Source: Nitrosospira sp. (GTDB lineage Bacteria > Pseudomonadota > Gammaproteobacteria > Burkholderiales > Nitrosomonadaceae). Taken from it: a stretch of 6,867 bases of DNA. Below are positions 1 to 6,590 of this stretch, in pieces. The stretch's first letter is position 1. Every line of letters begins with the position of its first letter. The notes beneath the pieces are model-generated. The model did not search any database. It worked only from the letters and a program-made list of their open reading frames with translations, and had not been told where the DNA came from. Where the stretch lies: assembly GCA_030453055.1 (NCBI GenBank), contig JAKDLC010000106.1, positions 1 to 6,867 of the forward strand, read 5' to 3'. Made by a program: the position numbers and the translations under genes.

Positions 1-195
1 CAGTATGGCGACAATCCAGTCATTTTTAAGTAACGATATCTCTGACTCACTACACTAGCAGGCGATATCCGGCAGTTGCCGCGAACTCACCAAAGAGATG
101 AAGGTCAAGTGAGGCAAAGGGTCATCACCGCGCTAAACTGAAAAATGAGCGGTCAACCGCCGGATTTATGGTTACAACTTCTTCACGTGGAACAG

Positions 196-1647
196 ATGGA
201 TTTCCTGCCAATTTTTCTTGATATCAGAAATCGTAAGTGCCTGGTGGTCGGCGGCGGGGAAGTGGCCGCCCGCAAGATCGCGTTGCTCTTGCGGGCGGGT
301 GGCTGCGTTACGGTAATTTCTCCGCAACTCGGTACGGAATTACATGCACAACTGCGCGATCAACCGGGCGGGCAGCCTCAGCAGGAAATGATCAGTCATC
401 GCGCCGAAGCCTTTCATCCGGATCATCTGGCCGATGCTGTTCTGGTCATCGCCGCCACCGGCGACCCCGTCGTCAACCGGAAGGTTTCCGAGGCCGCCGG
501 CCAATTACGCATCCCTGTCAATGTCGTCGACGACCCGGCTTTGTGTTCTTTTATCATGCCTGCCATCGTAGATCGCAACCCCATTCTGGTCGCCGTTTCG
601 AGCGGCGGCGCATCGCCGGTGCTGGCAAGGCTGTTGCGCGCGCGTCTGGAAAGCATGATTCCTGAAGCATATGGACGCCTGGCGGCGTATGCGGGCAAAT
701 TCCGTGAACGGGTGAAGCTGCATTTCTCGCGGCCGGAGAAGCGACGCATGTTCTGGGAAAGAATATTACAGGGTCCCTTTGCAGAAATGGTCTTCGCCGG
801 CAAGGATCAGGCGGCTCAGGATTATCTGGAGCGTTCGCTGGAAACGGAAGCGGACGATGCAGCAGAGGGAGAAGTTTATCTGGTGGGCGCCGGGCCGGGC
901 GATCCCGATCTGTTGACTTTTCGAGCGATGCGCCTGATGCAGCAGGCGGACGTGGTCGTGTACGACCGCCTGGTTTCGCCTGAAATACTCGACATGGTGC
1001 GCCGCGATGCACCCCGCATCTATGCCGGTAAGGAGCGCAGCAAGCACACCATGCCGCAGGAATCCATCAACGGATTACTGGTGCGGCTGGCGAAAGAAGG
1101 CAAGCGCGTACTGCGGCTGAAAGGGGGGGACCCCTTCATCTTTGGCCGTGGCGGGGAGGAAATCGAAACGCTATCCGGCGAGGGTATTCCGTTCCAGGTG
1201 GTGCCAGGGATTACGGCGGCAGTCGGGGCGTCATCCTATGCGGGTATTCCGCTCACTCATCGCGACTACGCCCAGTCGTGCGTCTTCGTGACCGGCCATC
1301 TCAAGGATGGCAGCGTGGACCTGGACTGGCCGATGCTGGCGCGGCCAAACCAGACCATTGCAGTCTACATGGGGCTGCTCGGATTACCCGTATTGTGCGG
1401 GCAACTGATCGCGCATGGCCTGCCGGCCGCAACGCCGGCCGCCATCGTGCAACAGGGCACGACTCACAATCAACGGGTACTGACCGGTTCGCTGGAAACA
1501 CTGCCTGATCTGACGGCCTCCGCCGAACTGGTCCCGCCGACTCTCATCATCGTTGGCGAGGTGGTAAAACTGAACCAGAAACTCGCCTGGTTCGAGCCAG
1601 GGCGCGATCTCTGCGCTGATGCGCCTGCAATAGATAAACGCGCGTAA
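196..1647 (+). CDS. cysG: Siroheme synthase CysG (fused precorrin-2 dehydrogenase/ferrochelatase and uroporphyrinogen-III C-methyltransferase)
   Basis: This trifunctional cytoplasmic enzyme makes siroheme, the cofactor of sulfite and nitrite reductases, from uroporphyrinogen III: two SAM-dependent methylations, NAD-dependent oxidation of precorrin-2, then iron insertion. With the start at 196 it has 483 residues (E. coli CysG has 457). The N-terminal Met8-like half has the dinucleotide-binding GGGEVAARK at about 19-27, VNVVDDP at 108-114 (holding the presumed catalytic Asp) and [11 protein letters not shown] at 135-145. The C-terminal methyltransferase half has [12 protein letters not shown] at 230-241, [16 protein letters not shown] at 307-322, VVPGIT at 335-340 and [12 protein letters not shown] at 350-361. 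An ATG at 145 lies in frame and would add 17 residues, but the protein family begins MDxLPIF, which matches the ATG at 196; neither start has a strong ribosome site. The C-terminus runs about 15-20 residues past the usual end. It converges on the peroxiredoxin gene, 29 bp away, and no strong terminator was seen between them. Confidence 0.96.
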   Translation: MDFLPIFLDIRNRKCLVVGGGEVAARKIALLLRAGGCVTVISPQLGTELHAQLRDQPGGQPQQEMISHRAEAFHPDHLADAVLVIAATGDPVVNRKVSEAAGQLRIPVNVVDDPALCSFIMPAIVDRNPILVAVSSGGASPVLARLLRARLESMIPEAYGRLAAYAGKFRERVKLHFSRPEKRRMFWERILQGPFAEMVFAGKDQAAQDYLERSLETEADDAAEGEVYLVGAGPGDPDLLTFRAMRLMQQADVVVYDRLVSPEILDMVRRDAPRIYAGKERSKHTMPQESINGLLVRLAKEGKRVLRLKGGDPFIFGRGGEEIETLSGEGIPFQVVPGITAAVGASSYAGIPLTHRDYAQSCVFVTGHLKDGSVDLDWPMLARPNQTIAVYMGLLGLPVLCGQLIAHGLPAATPAAIVQQGTTHNQRVLTGSLETLPDLTASAELVPPTLIIVGEVVKLNQKLAWFEPGRDLCADAPAIDKRA

Positions 1648-1676
1648 GGCGTAGTATAGGCCGTATGACGACCTTG

Positions 1677-2315
1677 TCATTTATTCGGCTGCGGCGTGAT
1701 GCGCAGATACGGACGCGGCGCCTTATAACCTTTCGGAAATTTCTGCTTGATGACCGCTTCGTCCTGAATCGTCAGCGGAATAATCACGTCATCTCCGTCA
1801 TGCCAGTTGGCCGGAGTCGCTACCGAGCAATTATCGGTCAGTTGTAGCGCATCGATAACGCGCACAACTTCGTCAAAATTCCGGCCGGTGCTCATGGGAT
1901 AGGTGATGATGAGGCGCACTTTCTTTTTCGGATCGATGATGAACAGCGACCGTACGGTCATCGTTTCCGACTGGTTCGGATGAATCATGTCGTACAGCGC
2001 CGCAACCTTTTTGTCCACATCCGCGATGATCGGGAAAGCGACGCTACAGCTTTGCGTTTCCTCGATGTCCTTGATCCATCCGGTGTGTTTGTCCACCGGA
2101 TCGACCGATAATCCGATCGCTTTAACGTTGCGTTCATCAAATTCGGACTTGAGTTTTGCGGTTAATCCCAGCTCGGTTGTACATACAGGCGTGTAATCGG
2201 CGGGATGCGAAAACAGCACCGCCCAGGAATCGCCGATCCATTCGTGAAACTTGATCTTGCCGATTGAGGAATCTTGCTCGAAATCAGGTGCAGTGTCGCC
2301 CAGGCGTAAAGTCAT
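1677..2315 (-). CDS. 1-Cys peroxiredoxin, Prx6 family
   Basis: This is a thiol peroxidase that reduces hydrogen peroxide and organic hydroperoxides in the cytoplasm. The 212 residues are full length for the Prx6 group. The active-site segment HPADYTPVCTTELG lies at 37-50, with the peroxidatic cysteine at C45, supporting T42 and the conserved Arg at R122 in VRSLFIIDP. The group-specific C-terminal signature VATPANWHDGDDVIIP is at 165-180, which separates it from 2-Cys AhpC proteins. There is no C-terminal resolving Cys-Pro motif. Two further cysteines, C90 and C163, are visible; C90 sits about where human Prx6 has its non-catalytic C91, and a role for either is unproven. The ATG at 2315 is fixed by an excellent ribosome site six bases upstream and lies behind its own sigma70-like promoter, so the gene is probably monocistronic. 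The TGA stop faces cysG tail to tail. Confidence 0.95.
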   Translation of the reverse strand: MTLRLGDTAPDFEQDSSIGKIKFHEWIGDSWAVLFSHPADYTPVCTTELGLTAKLKSEFDERNVKAIGLSVDPVDKHTGWIKDIEETQSCSVAFPIIADVDKKVAALYDMIHPNQSETMTVRSLFIIDPKKKVRLIITYPMSTGRNFDEVVRVIDALQLTDNCSVATPANWHDGDDVIIPLTIQDEAVIKQKFPKGYKAPRPYLRITPQPNK

Positions 2316-2320
2316 GGCAT

Positions 2321-2327
2321 CCTCCCT
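2321..2327 (-). promoter_or_regulatory. Strong Shine-Dalgarno for the peroxiredoxin gene
   Basis: Read on the minus strand, AGGGAGG is followed by a 5-base spacer ending in GCC and then the ATG. It fixes the start codon and predicts efficient translation. Confidence 0.8.
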
Positions 2328-2368
2328 AAGTTAAAATGATCAGAAACTGGTTATAAGTTAACGGACTC

Positions 2369-2397
2369 AATATAGCCTGACTACGTAAATGACTCAA
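2369..2397 (-). promoter_or_regulatory. Putative sigma70 promoter of the peroxiredoxin gene
   Basis: On the minus strand a -35-like TTGAGT (2392-2397) and a -10-like TATATT (2369-2374) are separated by exactly 17 bases. Transcription would start near 2361, giving a leader of about 45 bases before the ATG. The -35 box lies only 13 bp past the stop codon of the upstream peptidase gene, so readthrough from that operon is also possible. No OxyR-type operator was identified by eye. Confidence 0.5.
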
Positions 2398-2410
2398 CAG
2401 CTATTAACAG

Positions 2411-4372
2411 TTATTGTTTGCGATTATTGCTGTTTTTGTTGCCGGCTGACTCGTCAACTTTCAGTGCACCATCCCCTTTCAGATACTTGTTCAGAAATTC
2501 CAGTATTCGGCGATTGGCCTCGATCTGATTCTTTTTCTTCGTGAAGCCGTGGCCCTCATCCGTGAAGACGACATATTCTACCGGGATGTCATGCCCCTTC
2601 ACGGCTTCCACGATTTCATCACTCTCGGCCTTGGTGACGCGAGGATCGTTGGCGCCTTGAACCACCATTAGCGGCTTCCTTATTTCCCTGGCGTGAAAGA
2701 GAGGAGAGGTGGCGACAAGTATCTCAATATCCTTCACCGGATCGCCAATTTCATGGTAAATGGCTTTACGGACCGATTCCCAATAGGGGGGTATGCTTTC
2801 CAGCGTTCGCAGCCAGTTGCTGACGCCAAAAATGTCCACGCCTGCCTTGAAGGTCTCGGGACGGAAAGCCAAGGCCGCAAGGGTCATGTAACCGCCATAA
2901 CTGACGCCCATGATGCCGATGCGCTCATGGTCGATATAGCCAAGGCTGGCGAGATAGGTCTTGGCCTCCACGCAGTCCCACAGCGGCTCCCGTCCATGTT
3001 TACGATTGGCGGCGGCAAAGAAGGTTTTGCCATATCCCGAACTGCCACGGTTATTGATCCCCAACACGGCATAACCATGGTTCACAAGATACTGGATCTG
3101 AGCATTATAACCGCGCATGGTCTGACCGCCCGGCCCGCCGTGAACGTAAACGAGCGCGGGCGCCTTGTTTGTCGCCGATGCCCCATGCGGTTTGTAATAG
3201 ATGGAGGGTATCACCATTCCGTCGAACGACCGGAAGCGGACCACTTCCGCATCCACCAGATCGGAAGGGTCGATTTCGTCACTCAGGCTTCGGGTGAGCT
3301 GCCTGATTGATCCGGGCTGCCCGGCCTCTCCGGCCTCTCCGGCCTCTCCGGTCATGAAATCGTAGACGAACAGGTTATCGGGGGAACGGTCGCCATTCAC
3401 GTAGAAGGCCATGCGGGCGCTGCTCGCCGAAAAGGTTACGCCTCGAATTTCCCCTCCCGGCAGCGTGGGAAGCGTCACGGACTTTTCCTCAGCGCCTTCG
3501 GCTTTCCCAACCCGGATCACGATACTGCCGTCCTGGTTAATACCCGTCACCCGGAATCGACCATCCCTGGAGAAATAGGTGTAGATCATGTCCCAGTCAG
3601 CGCTTTCATGGTCCGTGGTGATGCCCGTGATCAAGTCATAGGTACGCAGGCGTTTGAATTCGCTTCCCTCATTGGTGAGGAAAAACAGCCTTTGAGAAGC
3701 CGGATCGAAAGTCTCGGCACGAAAACTGATGACACCGTCGTGCCGAGTCAGATGCTTGAGCTCCCGGTTGGCAACATCGAACAGGTAGATGTCGCTGTCG
3801 GTGGCGGTATTGGCTCTGTTTAGCGCAATCCACCGTTCGTCGCGACTAATGGCGCCCACCTCGAAGCCTTCCTCATTTCTGTATAGTAAAATTTGGGCAT
3901 AAGTCTGAGAGTCGTAGCGGTACAGATCAAAGAATTTGACGTCGCGTTCGTTGCTGGAAACAAAAAACGCGCTTCCATCCGGACGCCAGCCCATGAACTG
4001 CGCCTTAAGTCCTGCTCCGGGGGTCAGGTCTTTTTCCGTGCCATCCACTTCGAGCAGAAAGAGATGGTTATTTTCATCGCCACCCTGATCCCGCGTAAAA
4101 AGAACCCGGTCATCGTGCGGAAAAAAGCTGACAGAAAAAGTACTATCCGTCGTGGAACGGGTCAGGGGCGCAGGCTTACCCCCATCCACTGTCAGCGTAT
4201 AAGCGTTGAATATACCCGACGCATTGCTGTTGAAAAGAATTTGTTTCTCGTCCGCGCTGAACGATGCTCCCGAGAGGGAAGTCGTAGCCATGAACTGTTC
4301 TATGGTATAGCGCTTCACCTGGGGAATGATCCTGAATAACCGTGTCGATCGTGTCGATCGTGTTGTGGACAC
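2411..4372 (-). CDS. S9 family peptidase (prolyl oligopeptidase / acylaminoacyl peptidase-like)
   Basis: This is a serine peptidase of the alpha/beta-hydrolase fold, expected to cleave short peptides whose access is limited by a beta-propeller. No signal peptide is seen, so it is probably cytoplasmic. Of 653 residues, about 20-340 form a WD40/TolB-like propeller with repeated strands such as IYLFD, LFFLTN and LFVYD. Residues about 375-632 form the hydrolase domain. The oxyanion region HGGPGG is at 411-416, the nucleophile elbow GVSYGG at 489-494 (S491), the acid D576 in QGANDPR and the base H608 in DEGHGF. A Gly-Glu-Ala repeat sits at the domain junction. The frame opens at a GTG (4372) with a weak ribosome site; family-like sequence begins near VKRYTIEQFM (residues 19-28), and a second GTG at 4318 behind AGGA is a plausible alternative start. 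It follows the EEP gene by 25 bp and is probably the last gene of that operon. The natural substrate is unknown. Confidence 0.93.
   Translation of the reverse strand: MSTTRSTRSTRLFRIIPQVKRYTIEQFMATTSLSGASFSADEKQILFNSNASGIFNAYTLTVDGGKPAPLTRSTTDSTFSVSFFPHDDRVLFTRDQGGDENNHLFLLEVDGTEKDLTPGAGLKAQFMGWRPDGSAFFVSSNERDVKFFDLYRYDSQTYAQILLYRNEEGFEVGAISRDERWIALNRANTATDSDIYLFDVANRELKHLTRHDGVISFRAETFDPASQRLFFLTNEGSEFKRLRTYDLITGITTDHESADWDMIYTYFSRDGRFRVTGINQDGSIVIRVGKAEGAEEKSVTLPTLPGGEIRGVTFSASSARMAFYVNGDRSPDNLFVYDFMTGEAGEAGEAGQPGSIRQLTRSLSDEIDPSDLVDAEVVRFRSFDGMVIPSIYYKPHGASATNKAPALVYVHGGPGGQTMRGYNAQIQYLVNHGYAVLGINNRGSSGYGKTFFAAANRKHGREPLWDCVEAKTYLASLGYIDHERIGIMGVSYGGYMTLAALAFRPETFKAGVDIFGVSNWLRTLESIPPYWESVRKAIYHEIGDPVKDIEILVATSPLFHAREIRKPLMVVQGANDPRVTKAESDEIVEAVKGHDIPVEYVVFTDEGHGFTKKKNQIEANRRILEFLNKYLKGDGALKVDESAGNKNSNNRKQ
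3321..3351. repeat. 9-bp tandem repeat inside the S9 peptidase gene
   Basis: Three perfect copies of CCGGCCTCT plus a partial fourth (CCGG) lie in frame. On the coding strand they give GEAGEAGEAG, residues 342-351, in the linker between propeller and hydrolase domains. Because the unit is a multiple of three, slippage would lengthen or shorten the loop without a frameshift. Confidence 0.9.
4341..4363. repeat. 9-bp tandem duplication at the 5' end of the S9 peptidase frame
   Basis: CGTGTCGAT occurs twice in tandem, followed by a partial CGTGT copy. It encodes TRSTRSTR near residues 4-11. It lies in the N-terminal stretch that does not resemble the protein family, so it may be leader sequence if translation actually starts at 4318. 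Confidence 0.75.
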
Positions 4373-4397
4373 GTTTGTCTTGTCCGTTTAAACTTGA

Positions 4398-5615
4398 TTA
4401 CAACTCGAGGATGGTAACCCTCGGGCAATGATCGCTTGTCGCGATGGGTTGCCGGCGCTCCTTTACCACAGCAATCTTACGCGAGCTGAGCGCACGAGTC
4501 TGCGCCTTTTCGATTGGATCGCTGATAACGATATGATCCAGCCCTTTGAAACCGGTGCATCCCGGCTCGGTCGACGCCAGCGGCACCTGGTGCATCGCCG
4601 GAGACCCGTCAGCGATCTCTTGCCATAGGTAGCGGCTTTTGACCCTGCCTGACTCGTCTTTTACATTCGGCCCCGCCGGGTCCGAGCCATCGGTACGGAC
4701 TTCAGTCTTCGCAACCGGCGCCGCGGCCTCCTCGTCTATGCGGCGATTAAAATCGCCGAGAAGGACGAAGCGCGGACTTTCCTTGGCCACATTCTCGATC
4801 CATTCCTCGATAACGGGAATTTGGCGGTTGAGGACTTCGCAGGCTGAATCAGAATCGGTCAGTTTGCGGCCTACAAAGCCCTTGCTCGTTTTTGGATTGG
4901 CGCAGCCGGACTTGAGATGAATATTCAGGAAAGTCACAGGTGCGCCATTGATCACGAGTTTCAGTGCCAGCCCGGGCCTGACGCTGCGCGCAGAGGCAAT
5001 TGCGAGGTCCGGGTTCGGTATACAATCGTTCGCGACAGACGAAGACGACGAAATCGATTGATCCCAGGCAAACGCCACGGTTTGAAAGGCGTCATGTGGC
5101 GCAACACAGACATTGAATCGCTCGGCAAATCCGCCAAGCACATGCGCTATGACCTCCCGGGATTTTATTTCCTGGAACGCAATGATCTTGACGTTTTCAT
5201 TTTGAATCAGGTTCTCGACGGTGGCACGCAAACCGCTTAACTTCGCATTGTAGTTCTCAACCGTCTCCGCTGCGGCCGGATTCTTTCTCTTCCCGTACGC
5301 GTTGCAAGGGGCTATCGTCATCATTGTCTCAAAGCCGCCGGCCGCTGCAATTGTCGCATCCCGGCACTCCATCGCACGAATTTCCTCTTCCGGCGCCGCA
5401 TGCCGCGCTCGACGGGAGATTCTGATCCGGCTGTCGCACCAGTTGACCTCAGGCGCGCTGCAAACCTCGACATGGCGTTTAAAATCATCGACGGTTCCCG
5501 CCCATGCCAAATTGAATGCTGCAATTCCTACAGGAACGGTTTCCTGGGTCTGTGCGCTGACCGGCAACCCGGAAAATAGGCATGCCACGAAAAAAACAGC
5601 TCGGGGAAAAAACAT
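4398..5615 (-). CDS. Exported endonuclease/exonuclease/phosphatase (EEP) family protein
   Basis: This is a 405-residue predicted metal-dependent phosphodiesterase of the DNase I-like EEP fold. A Sec signal peptide is visible: hydrophobic residues 6-19, then VSA with probable cleavage after A21, so the protein is likely periplasmic or secreted. Fold motifs appear in order: AFNLAW (N35), AFQEIKS (E149, the metal-binding Glu), NIHLKSGC (H233), LLGDFNRR (D288, N290), GLDHIVISD (D360, H361) and TSDHCPRV (D395, H396). All core catalytic positions seem present. Ten cysteines in the mature protein fit disulfides in an oxidising compartment. The fold covers nucleases, sphingomyelinases and inositol phosphatases, and the substrate cannot be told from sequence alone. 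The ATG overlaps the stop of the upstream lipoprotein gene as TGATG and has no clear ribosome site of its own, which points to translational coupling. Confidence 0.88.
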   Translation of the reverse strand: MFFPRAVFFVACLFSGLPVSAQTQETVPVGIAAFNLAWAGTVDDFKRHVEVCSAPEVNWCDSRIRISRRARHAAPEEEIRAMECRDATIAAAGGFETMMTIAPCNAYGKRKNPAAAETVENYNAKLSGLRATVENLIQNENVKIIAFQEIKSREVIAHVLGGFAERFNVCVAPHDAFQTVAFAWDQSISSSSSVANDCIPNPDLAIASARSVRPGLALKLVINGAPVTFLNIHLKSGCANPKTSKGFVGRKLTDSDSACEVLNRQIPVIEEWIENVAKESPRFVLLGDFNRRIDEEAAAPVAKTEVRTDGSDPAGPNVKDESGRVKSRYLWQEIADGSPAMHQVPLASTEPGCTGFKGLDHIVISDPIEKAQTRALSSRKIAVVKERRQPIATSDHCPRVTILEL

Positions 5616-5941
5616 CAGGATTTAGACTGCCCGGCGTTCTTGCACTTGATTTGCCATAAAAGCTCGCTCTCGCCAGCTGGTCCCAACGGATTCAGATTCA
5701 CGGGCGTTTGTTGGTCAATGAGTATATACCCCGATTTGCAGATTTCGTTAGCGCGTCTCGCCAATGTCAGGGTTGCCCATTCCCGGCTGGACGGACAAGG
5801 TCTAACATTGGTTTTGATGAAATAATTGCGTGCCCCATCAATCATCATCGAAGGCTCCTCACGGACGCGTGAGCCCGCACAGCCGGCCAATAATGCGATC
5901 GCCGATAATGCGACTACGGTTTTCATAATTTTTCTGGGCAT
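5615..5941 (-). CDS. Small outer-membrane lipoprotein of unknown function
   Basis: This 108-residue protein has a lipoprotein signal peptide: K4 and K7, a hydrophobic stretch at 9-18, and the lipobox LLAGC with the acylated cysteine at C21. Alanine at +2 suggests sorting to the outer membrane. The mature part is only about 88 residues and has three further cysteines (C49, C68, C100). I do not recognise a named family. The chosen ATG at 5941 has GAGAG eight bases upstream; an in-frame ATG at 5926 (residue 6) would still leave a workable signal peptide. It shares its stop with the start of the exported EEP gene, so the two are co-translated and probably act in the same cell-envelope compartment. 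Its promoter is not obvious: only 29 bp separate it from the terminator of the hicBA locus. Confidence 0.8.
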   Translation of the reverse strand: MPRKIMKTVVALSAIALLAGCAGSRVREEPSMMIDGARNYFIKTNVRPCPSSREWATLTLARRANEICKSGYILIDQQTPVNLNPLGPAGESELLWQIKCKNAGQSKS

Positions 5942-5970
5942 ACGTGTAGCTCTCTCATACTCATTAGGGA

Positions 5971-5997
5971 AATAACAAAACCCGCCGAAGCGGGTTT
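5971..5997 (-). terminator. Intrinsic terminator of the hicBA transcript
   Basis: On the minus strand an 8-bp stem (AAACCCGC with GCGGGTTT, positions 5990-5997 and 5978-5985) closes on a stable TTCG tetraloop, followed by the T-rich TTTTGTTATTT. The base of the stem overlaps the displaced native hicA stop codon (5996-5998), so it evidently evolved as the end of hicBA. It sits just before the lipoprotein gene and should insulate that operon. Confidence 0.85.
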
Positions 5998-6356
5998 AAA
6001 ACTGTTTTGGTAGTCCGGCCTGTTAACCCGAATGTTTCATAAATTCGCGTGATGATTGCGCAGGATTTTGTTTTGTATGGGGATTTTGTGAGAGAGCGGC
6101 GTAGTTATTCATACGCCCGACTGAGCAAAATTCCCATACGAAACAAAAGACCAGCAAGGGCGCGCGTCAATTTATGAAACATCCGGGTTAATACTTCGTT
6201 TGCAGTATGGCGAGATTTTATGCAATGATCAACCGTGAATCGTATACAGCTAATTGGGCTGTACCATCTTTCGTGATCTCCTTTGCCGGGTTTTTCATAG
6301 CGACAATTATTTTCCCGAAGTATTTTCTTCAATTGTGGGGGCGAAGTCCGCCACAA
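5996..6356 (-). pseudogene. hicA: hicA-like toxin gene (YcfA/HicA mRNA interferase), disrupted by a palindromic element
   Basis: HicA toxins are small double-stranded-RNA-binding-fold mRNA interferases. The 5' part encodes KKILRENNC and GKGDHERWYSPI with the candidate catalytic His (H28), then the family-typical IKSRHTANEV ending at residue 55 (codon 6192-6194). There the frame enters a palindromic element and reads to a TAA at 6105-6107, giving an 83-residue chimera with 28 foreign C-terminal residues. Beyond the element, 5996-6022 encodes QAGLPKQF and TAA, the usual HicA ending. An undisrupted protein would be about 63-65 residues. The frame opens at a TTG directly after the hicB stop. A GTG at 6354 in another frame encodes VADFAPTI and may be the original start, implying a one-base frameshift near 6330. 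The interruption is seen directly; loss of toxin activity is inferred, since H28 and most of the fold remain. Confidence 0.8.
6023..6191. mobile_element. MITE-like palindromic element inserted in hicA
   Basis: This non-coding 169-bp element is built as one long imperfect hairpin. The outer arms, 6023-6045 and 6169-6191, match at 22 of 23 positions and start TTAACCCG. The inner arms, 6066-6088 and 6126-6148, pair over 23 bp with two G-T pairs. The apex is GGCGTA/TACGCC (6098-6103, 6112-6117) around an 8-base loop. TTAA at both ends may be a target-site duplication, leaving a 161-bp core at 6027-6187 with CCCG ends, or may be part of the terminal repeats; being self-complementary, it cannot be assigned by eye. 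No transposase is encoded, so mobilisation would need enzymes from elsewhere. The parent IS family was not identified. Insertion is supported independently because the element splits a recognisable gene. Confidence 0.83.
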
Positions 6357-6590
6357 TCAATCGGCGTGGCGATGAGCAACTGCGTTAAGGCTGGTATTAA
6401 GTTGGAAAGGTACGTCCTCGCCATCGGGATGCCCGTTTGCGTCTAGCAATTCCGGTATCATTATTTTCAGTTTTTCGACAAGGATATTCATATTTTCTGC
6501 CTCAGTCGCCAACCCCGGCACGTCGTCGCTTGACGCAACCCAAACGCCAGCCTCATCGTCCCAAAAACCCCGAACGACTATCGTATTCAT
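6357..6590 (-). CDS. hicB: HicB-like antitoxin (DUF1902 domain)
   Basis: This 77-residue protein is the predicted antitoxin that binds and blocks the HicA toxin encoded just downstream. The sequence matches the DUF1902/HicB-like pattern: an opening strand TIVVRGFWDDEAGVWVA (3-19), SDDVPGLATEAEN (21-33), then a helix LVEKLKIMIPELL (37-49) and a short tail including VPFQL (60-64). No separate DNA-binding domain is visible, so whether it represses its own promoter is unclear. The ATG at 6590 follows a perfect AGGAGG. Its TGA is immediately adjacent to the TTG of the hicA frame, the tight coupling expected of a toxin-antitoxin pair, here in antitoxin-first order. The frame looks intact, unlike that of its partner. 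Confidence 0.8.
   Translation of the reverse strand: MNTIVVRGFWDDEAGVWVASSDDVPGLATEAENMNILVEKLKIMIPELLDANGHPDGEDVPFQLNTSLNAVAHRHAD

Noticed and set aside
1..33. Possible C-terminal tail of an upstream gene (QYGDNPVIFK then TAA)
   Set aside because: Only ten codons are visible, and another frame also stays open across this stretch, so no family or frame can be supported.
145..195. 17-residue N-terminal extension of CysG from the ATG at 145
   Set aside because: The extension has no family similarity and a poor ribosome site, whereas the ATG at 196 begins the conserved MDFLPIF opening.
1665..1680. Short inverted repeat ATGAC/GTCAT between cysG and the peroxiredoxin gene as a terminator
   Set aside because: The stem is five AT-containing base pairs with no T-run on either strand, too weak to call.
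2693..3310. 205-codon plus-strand frame inside the S9 peptidase gene
   Set aside because: It is antisense to the catalytic domain, whose motifs are unmistakable on the minus strand, so it is a shadow frame.
6203..6213. 11-bp match CAGTATGGCGA to the first bases of the window (1-11)
   Set aside because: The copy at 6203 lies inside conserved hicA coding sequence and the similarity ends at once in both directions, so it is probably coincidental rather than an attachment-site pair.
6207..6446. 79-codon plus-strand frame antisense to hicA and hicB
   Set aside because: It overlaps two better-supported genes on the other strand and has no ribosome site or recognisable domain.
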